This document shows positions 38,385 through 48,953 of a stretch of 64,000 nt of DNA, piece by piece. The DNA comes from Ulota crispa (lineage: Eukaryota > Streptophyta > Bryopsida > Orthotrichales > Orthotrichaceae). The translations under genes were made by a program, and so were the position numbers. The first letter of the stretch is position 1, and every line of letters begins with the position of its first letter. The notes below the pieces were generated by a model. That model saw only the letters and a list, made by a program, of their open reading frames with translations, had not been told where the DNA came from and did no database searches. The stretch spans positions 3,753,230-3,817,229 of the forward strand of contig OY987249.1 of NCBI GenBank assembly GCA_963920765.1. The letters run 5' to 3'.

Positions 38385-38391
38385 TATAAAT

Positions 38392-38425
<34 letters not shown>

Positions 38426-38495
38426 TATTTATTTATATTTATATACATATATATACATATATATATTTATATTTATATTTATATATATTACATTA
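38385..38495. repeat. TA-rich microsatellite
   Basis: Runs of TATATA with interspersed TTTATATTTATA, about 110 bp long. Confidence 0.9.
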
Positions 38496-39550
38496 CAATA
38501 AAATCAAACCAGTAATAATTTAAAAAATTAGTGTAATGGGATTCACCTCCACAAAATTTCACTTGCATTAAAGAAATACACCAAGCGTATATGCATCAAC
38601 AATAGGAAACACACCACGTATGTATGTGTCAACAATAGGATTTGCATCCAAATGCTTGATATGCTTGCAACAAACTAGATTTTGAAGTAAATGTTTTGAT
38701 ATAACTTGAGAATTGCAAGGATTGTTTTTTTTAACTATTGCACAAGTGCTGAGAAAAGTTCAAAAGTCTACACTAGAATATTATTGGAAATCTAGTATGA
38801 GGATTAGCATTTGGATAAATGAAAATGTTGGAAGTATGGATATGGAATGTTTTTGCATTCAATCATTGTTTAAATTTTGAAAATGAGTTTCTTAAGGGTA
38901 TTGAGGATTTAGAATATTTTCAAAACTTCAAATTTTCAAGTTGTTTTTATAATGTAGCATCTAGGTTTAAATGACCCAAAAAGAAACAATGAAGACGTAC
39001 CCAAATATTTGAGAATAAGAATAAAAACACCAACTAATGGTTTCAAACTAAACCCATGATGCTTTAGCAAGCCAATTCTATAATAGATTGAATTATCAAC
39101 TTTAGCGTAAAATAATTACACTTTAATTTGTTTGAACGTTTCATTTCCAAATTGATGAAAACTTGTAAAGACTCTTATACGGCACGTAAAAATTTAATTG
39201 TTTGGATGAACGAAGGTGGAATATGTAAAATAAGTACATTGACCAACGAAAAAGTGCTCTTGTCATGGAGGGGCTTAAATCTAAGTTTATAAATATAGGT
39301 ATTGAGTCCCTAATAATTTGAAATATTTTAGTCCAAAGAGCTTCAAAAGCGTTTGTTTCAAAACTAAGGTCAAATCTATAGTACTTAGTAATTCTTGGTG
39401 AACCCAGTTGTACTATGTTTTGGGTAACTTTATAAACATCTATTTAAAAAATTTATACGGAAATTTTCCACTGATTGCATGACTCCAAAATTTTAAAAAG
39501 CACATTTCCTTCAGCATTTTCCAAATCTAAGCTTTGTCTTTCAAAAGAAA
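38496..39550. other. Intergenic DNA, no gene seen
   Basis: AT-rich. A near-repeat of CACCA(A/C)GCGTATATGC-type sequence occurs twice near 38580-38640. No recognisable gene. Confidence 0.4.
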
Positions 39551-39987
39551 TAGTAAAAGGAAATTGATATATGTACCACATACCTGTTCCCAACTATTCT
39601 ACCACATCTATTATATGTGGCCAATATTTACGATATTAAAGTAGGTGTGAAGTGTGGACCACAAAAAAACCATCACTAATTTGAAAATACAACCGGACAT
39701 AGAAGCTGCAATTTTAATTTTATTTTTCAACCTTAGATCCCACTCATAGTATCAATTTAGAAAAATCAAAATTAAACTAAGCTTAATTTATTTTTTTTAA
39801 TTGATACTATGAGCAGGATTTGGAGCTAAAAAAAAAGGTTGCAACTTCTATGTCAAGTTGTATTTTCAGATTAGTTATGTTTTTCCCAAGGTCCACACCT
39901 ACTTTAATATTGTAAATATTGACCATATATAGTAGGTGTGGTAGAATAGTAAAAAAGGTGGTACATATATCAATTCCCTTAGTAAAA
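39551..39987. mobile_element. 421-bp foldback MITE with 8-bp target duplication
   Basis: The element 39559-39979 has arms of about 190 bp in inverted orientation, starting GGAAATTGATATATGTACCA and ending with the near-complement. It is flanked by TAGTAAAA at 39551-39558 and 39980-39987. An 8-bp duplication fits the hAT superfamily. Arm mismatches and a few indels indicate moderate age. Confidence 0.85.
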
Positions 39988-41940
39988 ATGTTTGTGTCCT
40001 ATAGCTTGTAAACCTTGACAATACATTGGGGTGAGTTGAAAATATATTATTCTATTTTTGTTTATTTTTGTTTTTAATCCTTAACCCCTAATACCCTAGC
40101 AATGTTTTTTTGGCAACATAGCAATTTTGGGCAAGCTAGTACTTGTAAAATAAAAAATACATTCTCACAAGACTTTTAGAGGATGTGTATATGAAGAGTA
40201 GCTTTCCAATGCAACAATTTTCAAGCCATTTTTATTTGTAGAAAAAAAATTATGATGGAATATGTAGTTTTCTTTGTTCAAGAGGCAACATGGGCACATT
40301 TATTTACAATGCAACTCAAATTTTGGGATCTTGCCCAAAGGTTCACGGGCAAAGATATCTCCTTATTAAATCTAACACAACCACATTCTATGAAAGCAAT
40401 TATTTTTGCTTATAGCCCTTTACTTCACCTATGGTTGGAAGTGCCATATGTTGATCAAGCTTGTCAAAGCCACAATTTTTGGCTAATTTCCTTTTAATTT
40501 TCACATCCTCTAAATCTAGCCAAAACTTAAACCTCTAGCAATTACATTTTGAAAAGATCATTTTATGTAGAAGCTAAAAATTGTTGAAAAAATAGCTTTG
40601 TATAAGATTTTTTTGGAAGATAGTTTTGTATTCTATTTTTTTAATATCTGTTCTTCAATTCAAAATGTTATGAAAAATCTTAAGCATATGATCAGCTCTA
40701 TTATGCACGCTATTATGAAAGTCGACCAAAAAATTACAATAAAAAATGTGAAATATAATGGTGCAAAATCCTTCCCAAATGAAAGTTGCCCAAAATTTGA
40801 GTGTCCCCCCAAAAATACCATTTCTCACCTCAAACCTTATAATCTCACAGTCAGTGCTGTAAACATGTTTCATCTTTTTAATGGAGCATAATAGTATAAT
40901 CGCCTATGAGATCCTACAATAAATATCACCAAATTTTCATTATCACTTTTTTTTGCCTTTGCTATTAAAACAACCCAATTTGAGTGTTTTTTTGTGAAAC
41001 ATAGTTTTAGTGCTTTAGGAGTTAACCCCTAAATGCCCAAGGTTGTTTTCTTGTTTTCAAATGGCGGTGTTGAAGTTTTTGAATTGCCCTTGTAAGATCA
41101 TCATTAAACATCAAAACAAAATTGTAACCATTGAATCTTGAATTCTAAGGCTTCTAGATGGCGCTACCCAAAAAAAAATCTAAAATGACCCTACAGATTT
41201 TAAAATATTTGTGATTGAATGTGGATGAGTATAGAATTCTATGCTTTTTTTGGAGCCGCTCAAAACTTGTAATACAAATTGGCAACTTTTGGATACAAAA
41301 TTGGGAAACAACCATTTAGAATGCTTTAATATTTATTGTTGTCGCTTGAAAACTAATGGCCCCCCTTCCAAATCTATGACCACAATTTCACAAATGAGCT
41401 TGCAAAGCAAATGTCAAAGCCCAACCGCCTAATACCTAGAAAGTTTTTAGCTTAAATTATTGACCAAAAATCATTATGAATGAAAGAAAATTCAATAGTA
41501 AATGAATTCTAATTTTATAACAAAAACATTCCAAGTGAAATTAGTCCAAAAGCACTTTCAGGTTTTGTTAGATGACAAAATTTCAGTAAAAGGGCCCTTA
41601 CTGCCTAAGGGAGTGCCACGGGAAATCTTCATTTTTTTCTTCTCAACTTGATGCCCCTCTTTTTGATGTGGCAACTTGTCATAGGCTCTATGATACTATT
41701 CATGATACTATTCACAACATTATTCATGACACTATTCATGACACAAAAGGTATACTTGTAGTTTAGCTTCCATAAAAAACAATTGGATTAAGATATGAAG
41801 GAGATTGAATTGAACGCTAAAGCTAACTTCCGCACCCAACTTTTTTGAAAAAAACCTTGAAATAATCAAATTTGTGCATTCAACAGGGTTTTAAAGTTTC
41901 TTTAATTTTTTTGAACACCGAAATGTGATGCCTTGGGCAT
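39988..41940. other. Intergenic DNA, no gene seen
   Basis: The plus frame 40252-40497 and overlapping frames at 40598-40891 lack known motifs. A small tandem repeat of ACTATTCATGA lies at about 41690-41740. A TTAACCCCTAAATGCCCAAGG end-like sequence at about 41024 resembles the start of the next element. Confidence 0.4.
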
Positions 41941-42595
41941 TTAACCCCTCAAGGCCCAAGGGGACCAAAACTATCCTTCCTTGTTTGTAATTTGGGATGC
42001 CTAAATTTTCTTCATGATTAATTACAATGATCATTATTTTTTTAAAGTTCTTGTTGAAGTCTTGTTTTAGTATCAAAAGTCTAATTTTGAAAATGACTAA
42101 TTATGATTTTTCTATTTAAGATTTTGTGCAAGGGTGTCCATTGCAAATTCTTCACTTTCTAGTGTTGAGAGCTCTTGGAAATGAGCCTAAAGTACACTAG
42201 AACTTAGAAAATTAATCACATTAGAAACTTAATTTAAAAAGCTGTAGAGTAGATTTTAGGAAGCCATAAATTGATTAGGGTTACACATATTGTACTCTAT
42301 CTCCTCATATATTTTTGGTATCCTCAATTTTAAATTTGAGATGTGGAAAGAGTATTGAAAGACTTCAAATCACTTTCACAGTTTTAACACCCTCTTGATC
42401 AAATGTTATAATCTTTCAATCCATAAGAGATTTTGTTGTGTTTTCTTTTGCTATGTGATCTCTAACGTATCTAGTTTGAATTTGTATGGTTACAATTTTT
42501 AAAAACTTGATGCAATTTATCAAAGAGTTGACATTTTGTTCATCCAATAACAGATTCTGAGATACTCTGGAAAGAGCATGGGCTTTCAGGGGTTA
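41941..42595 (+). mobile_element. ~650-bp TTAACCC-ended element, copy 1
   Basis: Starts TTAACCCCTCAAGGCCC and ends TTCAGGGGTTA. It is similar along its length, in opposite orientation, to 52685-53334 (landmarks TTTTGTGCAAGGGTGTCCA, CACTTTCTAGTGTTGA, AAGACTTCAAATCACTTTC). It has no coding frame and is a non-autonomous DNA element of unknown superfamily; TTAA or TTA at the ends may be the target site. Confidence 0.6.
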
Positions 42596-43643
42596 GGGTT
42601 AAGAAACTATCATTGCAGTGGAGGTAGATGATTATAGAGAATCCTACATTACTTCAAACTTTGACCTGAAATTGAGTAATGTCAACCTCTATGGAGAAGT
42701 TTTCATGCAAGTAAAAACATTTCTTATGTTTTTGTTTTATTCGTATATTTCAAAACTAAGATTCAAACCAAAAATATTAAAAATATCTAAATTGTCATGA
42801 TTGTGCGTCAAAGAACTATCAAATATGTCAATTAAAAAGTCTAAATATATCAAACCACTAAAGCTTGCCCAATTTTGCAGAATCAAAAGTAGGATCCATA
42901 AGTTTACAAAAACTTTTTTTTCTTTGAGAAGGATGTACTTTAACAGGTTTCATTTCTTAAATCATTTAGTCATAATTGAAAAACATGACTTTTAATAAAA
43001 AGATTGCCATTTTACCAATTGTACATAAACCAAACAACTTTTTTATCTTTAAAGAAACTATATCCTTCAAAATAACAAACAAACGAGTTTAATTCAATAT
43101 TGGAAGAACAATGTTGTGATTGAAAGCAATAACAAAAACATACTAAAGCAAGTTGTATACTGTGAAGATAAAAGCCTATATATAAATTGTTGCTTTTAAC
43201 TACGATAACAGTTCATCCAAATTATTAAAAGTTACAAATAAGTCATACGGAGTACTTATACCAAAGATTCGAGGTAAGAGCATTAACACTTGAAAGCCAA
43301 ATCAACTATAAACTATATGTTTAGGGAATCACTATTGCTACACCCTGAATTGCTAACGGGACACCCTTGGACACCCTAGCCCACCCCTTTGGCTTTGAAA
43401 TATTGAGTTTGTTGGAGAACTTTTGAGGGGAACGATGTATGGGTCCTGTGGCCCCCAACTCATGGAGGCATGTCTGGGCCGGATCAAGGAAGGGATTTGG
43501 TTCAAGATCCGGCTTTGGCTGGCTCAAGCCTAGGCTTCTTCCAAATTGAGGGGGGTTCAAGTTGTGTGTCTGATCTGCATCTAACATGGTATTTGTTAAT
43601 TTGGGAAAAAATCCCAATTTTGGGACTTCTAAATTTTTCATTT

Positions 43644-43887
43644 TTAACCCTTAAATGATCAAGCAACATTAGGACATAATATGTGCGCTGCTCTATAACT
43701 GGCATTTGCTATCAACAAAAAGTTTTAATTTGGGATCTTGACTACCTCACTAGAACAACATTGATCTATATTCTAACTTCTTTGTTGATCTTAAATGTAG
43801 TGAAGGTGTGGATGCATTGGCCAAATACAAGAAAAATACATCAAATTGTATTGCTTAATATGGGCTACTCACACGTTTAAGGGTTAA
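43644..43887 (+). mobile_element. TTAACCC-ended MITE nested in hairpin left arm
   Basis: Bounded by TTAACCCTTAA and AAGGGTTAA, about 240 bp. Similar to 53331-53565 (landmarks TATAACTGGCATTTGCTA, GGGATCTTGACTACCTCAC). Mirror copy at about 44202-44444. Confidence 0.65.
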
Positions 43888-44201
43888 GATATTTTAGATG
43901 ATATAGAGTTCATTTATGATGATTTCTTTAAGACCTTACATCAACAATGAAATATCTTGAAGTAGTTATCAAAAATCTCATTTTAAGAACAAAATATTCT
44001 CACAAATGCAAAATTTAGTATCACCAAAATGTGGTTTGGGAAAGCAGCCAAACCACATTTTGGTGATACTAAATTTTGCATTTGTGAGAATATTTTGTTG
44101 ACTTAAAATGAGATTTTTGATAACTACTTCAAGATATTTCATTGTTGATGTAAGGTCTTAAAGAAATCATCATAAATGAACTCTATACCACCTAAAATTT
44201 C

Positions 44202-44444
44202 TTATCCCTTAAACGTGTGAGTAGCCCATATTAAGCAATACAATTTGATGTATTTTTCTTGTATTTGGCCAATGCATCCACACCTTCACTACATTTAAGA
44301 TCAACAAAGAAGTTAGAATATAGATCAATGTTGTTCTAGTGAGGTAGTCAAGATCCCAAATTAAAACTTTTTGTTGATAGCAAATGCCAATTATAGAGCA
44401 GCGCACATATTATGCCCTAATGTTGCTTGATCATTTAAGGGTTA
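44202..44444 (-). mobile_element. Mirror copy of the nested MITE in hairpin right arm
   Basis: Reverse complement of 43644-43887 at the matching position of the second arm. One end has drifted from AAGGGTTAA. Confidence 0.65.
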
Positions 44445-44773
44445 AAAATGAAAAATTTAGAAGTCCCAAAATTGGGATTTTTTCCCAAATTAACAAATAC
44501 CATGTTTGATGCAGATCAGATACACAACTTGAACCCCCCTCAATTTGGAAGAAGCCTAGGCTTGAGCCAGCCAAAGCCGGATCTTGAACCAAACCCCTTC
44601 CTTGATCTAGCCCAGACATGTCTCCATGAGTTGGGGGCCACGGGGCCCATGCGTTATTTCCCTCAAAAGTTCCCTAGCAAACTCAATATTTCAAAGCCAA
44701 AGGGGTGGGCTAGGGTGTCCAAGGGTGTCCCGTTAGCAATTTAGGGTGTTGCAATAGTGATTCCCTATGTTTA

Positions 44774-45398
44774 ATGTCAATTGATTTTAATAAATTTTAT
44801 TCAAAGTGAAATCTTTAGTTCTTTAGTAAATTGCAAAAGTTTATTTGTTCTATTCAATCCTTTTTCTTTTCCAAAATTTAATCCTTGCAGCTAAGGTTAT
44901 TTAACAAAGTAAAGAGTGCAAAGTGGTGGTCAACATTTGCCTAATATTAAATAAATTACAGTACTACTAGAAAAGTGTGTTGACATTCTCTCTTTCAGGG
45001 TTTTTGCCTTTTTATGGATCAATCAAAGTTGAAGTTTTAGTCAAATACAAAGAAATTTAAAATTCAGAAACCAATTTTTTTTGTAAATCATCAAACGAAA
45101 TTGATTCAATATTGGTGCAACATATATTTGAAAACATTTCTCAAGTTTTTATAACAAGGAGTTCATTTTTATTAAGGAGTTAAAGTGTTAAACTTTTATT
45201 TTTATAAATCTTCAATAAAGTTTATGAGCTTATTTTTGGTGATGATTTTTTTTTTAAACCCCCAAACACAGATAAATGTAAGCATCACTTATATGGTTCA
45301 CGATTGCCATATTAGGGGGTTTCAAATTTCTCAAAAAAGCAATGAACACGTGGTCGTAAATGAGTAATCATTCATCGGTGTCCAATGAATATGAAGTT
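44774..45398. other. Intergenic DNA, no gene seen
   Basis: AT-rich and without recognisable features. Confidence 0.4.
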
Positions 45399-45457
45399 AC
45401 AAAAGTGAACAAGCCATGAGGACCTCCATGAAGTCCTCATGGCTTGTTCACTTTTGT
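45399..45457. repeat. Perfect 25-bp stem hairpin
   Basis: 45399-45423 and 45433-45457 are exact reverse complements (GTGAACAAGCCATGAGGAC core) with a 9-base loop. Confidence 0.85.
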
Positions 45458-45899
45458 GAATGACCCATCCCGCACACACTACAATCTCCATCCCACAAAA
45501 CAACTTATCTTATTTCTTTCTGCACTCTTTCTGCTCTTATCTTTTCCTGCATTCTTTTTGCTCTTATCCTTTCTTGTATTCTATCTGCTCTTATCTCTAT
45601 TTCTTCTTGCACTCTCTCTTCTCCATAGCTCTTGCTCCTAGCCTCACTATGCGACCTGAAAGCTTGAAAGAGTTGCAATAAGACGTTCTTTTGGAAGCTA
45701 AATTGAGTTTGCTCAAGTCTCAAGCTCCTACCACATGCCCTAGGCAGTCTAGACCTTGCACAACTGCCAAGACACCTGCCACCAGGCCCATGGCCAAGTT
45801 ACAGCTAGGAGTCTATGCCCTAATTTGCAACTAGTTGCTTGTTTGGAGAAACTTTGAGAGCATCTTTGGTAGCCAGGGCAAACACCTATTCGCGGCAAG

Positions 45900-46478
45900 G
45901 TGGCTAGCAAAAAGGCGGGGTACCAAACACTGGTTGAGCACTTGGTGCAACTTTCACGAAATTGCCTTACTGGCTTCACTCACAAATCTATGCGCAACCG
46001 CTTTGCACATCATATGAGGAAGTTCCGCACAACAAAAGATTTCAGGCAAAGCATTGGTGCAGGAATTACTGATGAAGATTGTCACAAGAGAATCCTTACT
46101 ATGGAAGGCAAGCTTGAAGCAATGTCTCTTGCGTTTGGAAAGATGGAGCAAATTTTTGGACAGCAAGCCAACTTTGCTCCATGGGCAATGCGAGACATTA
46201 GTGCAGAAGACTTGGCAGCAGCAAACTTGGTGGAGGCTTGCAAAGAATTTGCCAATGAGGAAGCTACGGGTCCTTTAGTGAAGGAGTCCTCAGATGATCC
46301 CAACTTGGACAAGGAGGATCTTGACGAGCCACAAGATGACTTTGCGACGTCATTGGATGTATATCCCAATGCGTTTGATGCAATGTCACCTATTGAGGAC
46401 GTTGAGGTGCAAGTCCCATCCAAGAGCAAGTCCAGACAGCTAAACATCAACATGCTTGCAAGAATGCCCCGCCGCTAG
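45900..46478 (+). CDS. 192-codon ORF, possible Harbinger accessory protein
   Basis: An open frame with ordinary codon use. Its N-terminal basic part (residues 1-60, with MRNRFAHHMRKFRTTKDF) resembles loosely the end of a Myb/SANT-like DNA-binding domain. An acidic tail follows (about residues 110-170). It is the divergent neighbour of a broken PIF/Harbinger transposase, and such elements usually carry a Myb-like second protein, so that role is the best guess. The true start may lie upstream across other frames, and the reading may be a decayed remnant. Alternatively it is an unrelated captured fragment. Confidence 0.4.
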   Translation: MASKKAGYQTLVEHLVQLSRNCLTGFTHKSMRNRFAHHMRKFRTTKDFRQSIGAGITDEDCHKRILTMEGKLEAMSLAFGKMEQIFGQQANFAPWAMRDISAEDLAAANLVEACKEFANEEATGPLVKESSDDPNLDKEDLDEPQDDFATSLDVYPNAFDAMSPIEDVEVQVPSKSKSRQLNINMLARMPRR

Positions 46479-47305
46479 AGAAGCACCTCCTCCATCCCAC
46501 AGACTTGCTCGCGCCTAGCCAATATTTAGAGGGGTCTCCCCATGTCGCATGAGATGCATAGAAACCAATTTGCAAATGTGTATAATTACGCAAGCCAGGA
46601 TAATCAAGGCAAAGAATGCAGAAAGTTTGCGGACAAGAATTTTGAGCTAGACCTGAAGCAGTTTGATTGAGAGCAAAAAAACGCACAGGATGAGTGCAAA
46701 CAACAACTGAAGCACAATAAGCTCACTTGTGTAAAAATTGCTATGGACAAAGCCCTTATCCTTAAACAAACAAGAGGATTTTTAGAGCTAGCCAACTTAT
46801 AATACGTATTTCCATTGATCCCAGCTAGACTAAGGAAAGTACACCACGTGCATGGTTGATTGCTAGGCCGTGGAATTGAATGGCAATATGCACATTACTT
46901 GCGTTGCTTCCACTAACATCACTTCTTTCAAGGTCTTGGTCAAATGCGCCATCTTCAAATAAGTCAAGTCAAGTGTCCCGGAAATCTGCAAGCATGTTGT
47001 GTAGCACCAAGCACGCTCTTGTAAAGTTGTCAATGATGTGCTGCAAATCTCTAGGACACCTAATGTGTGTGCGTATCTCAAACAGAGAGGCCCAGTATCC
47101 TTTCAAGATGCCGATACTATGCTCAATTTGAATTTGGCTTTTGCAATGCAAAAGTTGAATTTAGCATTGTCTAGGTGGTTAGACGTTGGCGCCTTGTATC
47201 CTGACACAAATTTGGGCAAAATTGGGTAGGCCACAACGCCACGTTGCTCAACAAGTATTGCCCAGCAAAAAAATGGTAATCATGACGTTTTGCGACCTCA
47301 TCTTC

Positions 47306-47725
47306 TTAAATATGTGACGACAGAGACCCCAACTCAATAGCAACATGAAGAAACGTTTTGCCCCATGGGTCCAACATGTTGAACAACGTTGTCAACATGG
47401 ATCCGCTCTCTCCATCCTCACCATTGCCACCACCGCACGCCTCAAAGATCCTCTTTGTGACAGCTTTTTGGAAGGAGTTAAATTTATCCCCTTCCTTATT
47501 GTTTGTACCAACACTATAAAGAAAATAAAGGAACATGTGTGCAAGTGGTACAAACTCAAAATCCACGTCCTCTACAATCCACTCCTTCACCATATCCATC
47601 CACTGCCTATGCTCATCATCAGGGTCTCCAAGTACTCTTTCAATAACAGAGGCCACTTTGCACTTCACCTCACTGCTGCTTGTATATAGCATGCTCAGAT
47701 CATCATCTCTCACCTCTGGCGTCAT
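47306..47725 (-). CDS. Unrecognised 139-codon ORF inside the Harbinger remnant
   Basis: Opens MTPEVRDDDLSMLYTSSSEV and continues with a helical-looking part and a Gly/Glu-rich patch (ACGGGNGEDGESGS). It does not look like the central part of a Harbinger transposase. It sits between the two transposase halves on the same strand. It is less AT-rich than its surroundings. It could be a captured fragment, a diverged accessory protein of another element, or a chance frame. Confidence 0.35.
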   Translation of the reverse strand: MTPEVRDDDLSMLYTSSSEVKCKVASVIERVLGDPDDEHRQWMDMVKEWIVEDVDFEFVPLAHMFLYFLYSVGTNNKEGDKFNSFQKAVTKRIFEACGGGNGEDGESGSMLTTLFNMLDPWGKTFLHVAIELGSLSSHI

Positions 47726-47759
47726 GGCACAAGCCAGACCACCCTACGATTGTTGAAAT

Positions 47760-48350
47760 GAAGCGCTTGTCTTGGTCACATATGAGCCGAGCACTGACAA
47801 AGTACCTTGGGGAGCTCACTTTATGCATTTATACAAACCACGTGTGGCAAAGATTTTGACTCCCATATATCATGTTCTAAAATTTAAATAAAAAGAAAAG
47901 AAAAAAACATGATTAGATTTTCCTACTTTAAAAGTTTAAGCTTTGAATTTTTTTTTGTTAATTATAATTAGTTGCAAATTTTTAAAGTAAAATGATACAT
48001 TGTAAAGCTAAAAATAACTTTCATACCTCTATTTTATATAAGAAAAATTTGTTTAAAAATTACACAAAAATTTCTCAAAAATGAGGCTCAATTGAAGGTT
48101 TATATTTCTTGAATATTGGTAAAATGGTTGTCTAAATGTATTCTCTATAAATATTTGAGTTGAAAAATATACCATTTTAGTTCATTTTTCAACCTTCTCT
48201 AAAAATCTTTTAATATATTATTTGGATTGAAGATTTTGGCAATAGAATCCTATAGTCTTGATTAAACAATGCCCAAGGTTGAAATCATAGTTTATTAAAA
48301 GTAAATAGGAGGCCGAAAAATCAATTGGCTGCACAAGATATACTATAGAT
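47760..48350. other. AT-rich insert splitting the transposase
   Basis: AT-rich, non-coding stretch between the two halves of the transposase. Its ends were not resolved. Confidence 0.4.
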
Positions 48351-48953
48351 ACACTCAGTGATCTCCCCGAGCAAAGTACCTACGTTTGAGGTCAAAGTAG
48401 GTTTTTCCACTAACTGATGGCCTTTGTGAGAGTGGTAAGGTGGTGTCGTCTACAAAGCCAACGCACCCAAGAAAGCTAGCCATGGCCATGACTTGTGCAA
48501 TCTCCATACGTCGTTCAAGGGTGGGCCACGACATGTAGCTTTGCCGCATTGTTAAGAGCGCCTTCACAACCCAGTTGCTATAAAGGTACATGGTACCATC
48601 ACCAATGTTGAAGAATACACAGTTGTATGTGATAGCTGCGCCACTGCCATTGTGACCCAAGCACCATAAGCACGTTGCAAGTTGCCAACCCACATGTACT
48701 TGCTAGTGGTGGCTATCATTGTGGAAAACGTTGTAATTTTCAACTTCTAGTACAAGTTGCTCAAAGCTTGCCTTGCTTATACAGACCAACCCACAAAACC
48801 CATCCTTGTGCAGAGCAAACAAGGTGTTTAGCTCAAGGTGCGCTGATTGTACCTTGCGCTGGTGATTCCCAAGGTAGCAAGATGACTCAACCCACACATA
48901 GAGCTCAAACAGTCCTTCTTCCAATTTTGTATCCACATCAAGGTTGGCCATAA

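Larger units (their letters stand above)
43316..44773. mobile_element. Giant hairpin (foldback) element, 1,442 bp
   Basis: Arms 43324-44039 and 44048-44765 are near-perfect reverse complements around an 8-base loop, starting GGGAATCACTATTGC. TATGTTTA flanks both ends (43316-43323 and 44766-44773), an 8-bp target duplication as in hAT elements; TA(GGG) next to it also fits hAT ends. Small differences exist between arms, such as 2-base indels near the loop and a C/T change at GAGCAGC. The similar reading frames on both strands are arm copies of one frame and not genes. A transcript would form a ~715-bp double-stranded stem. Confidence 0.92.
46969..48951 (-). pseudogene. PIF/Harbinger transposase remnant
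   Basis: Minus-strand frames at 48951-48355 match Harbinger transposases. After an N-terminal part comes WQLATCLWCLGHNGSGAAI, then MSWPTLERRMEIA and GCVGFVDDTTLPLSQRPS, which contains the first catalytic Asp region, then YFDLKRRY. One in-frame stop lies at about 48700 in this block. The C-terminal part (about 47280-46969) contains QYLLSNVA, similar to the usual YLLAD motif, and ILKGYWASLFEIRTHI with the final Glu region mutated or shifted. Between them the usual central segment is missing and replaced by AT-rich DNA (about 47760-48350) and an unrelated-looking frame. The type resembles Harbinger copies in mosses and fungi. Element ends were not identified. Confidence 0.85.

Noticed and set aside
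40252-40497. 81-codon frame as a small gene
   Set aside because: No recognisable domain, splice context or neighbours; AT-rich chance frame is more likely.
43321-44744. Mirrored open frames in the hairpin (for example 43321-43641 and 44448-44744)
   Set aside because: They are the same non-coding sequence read in the two arms, with no known domain.
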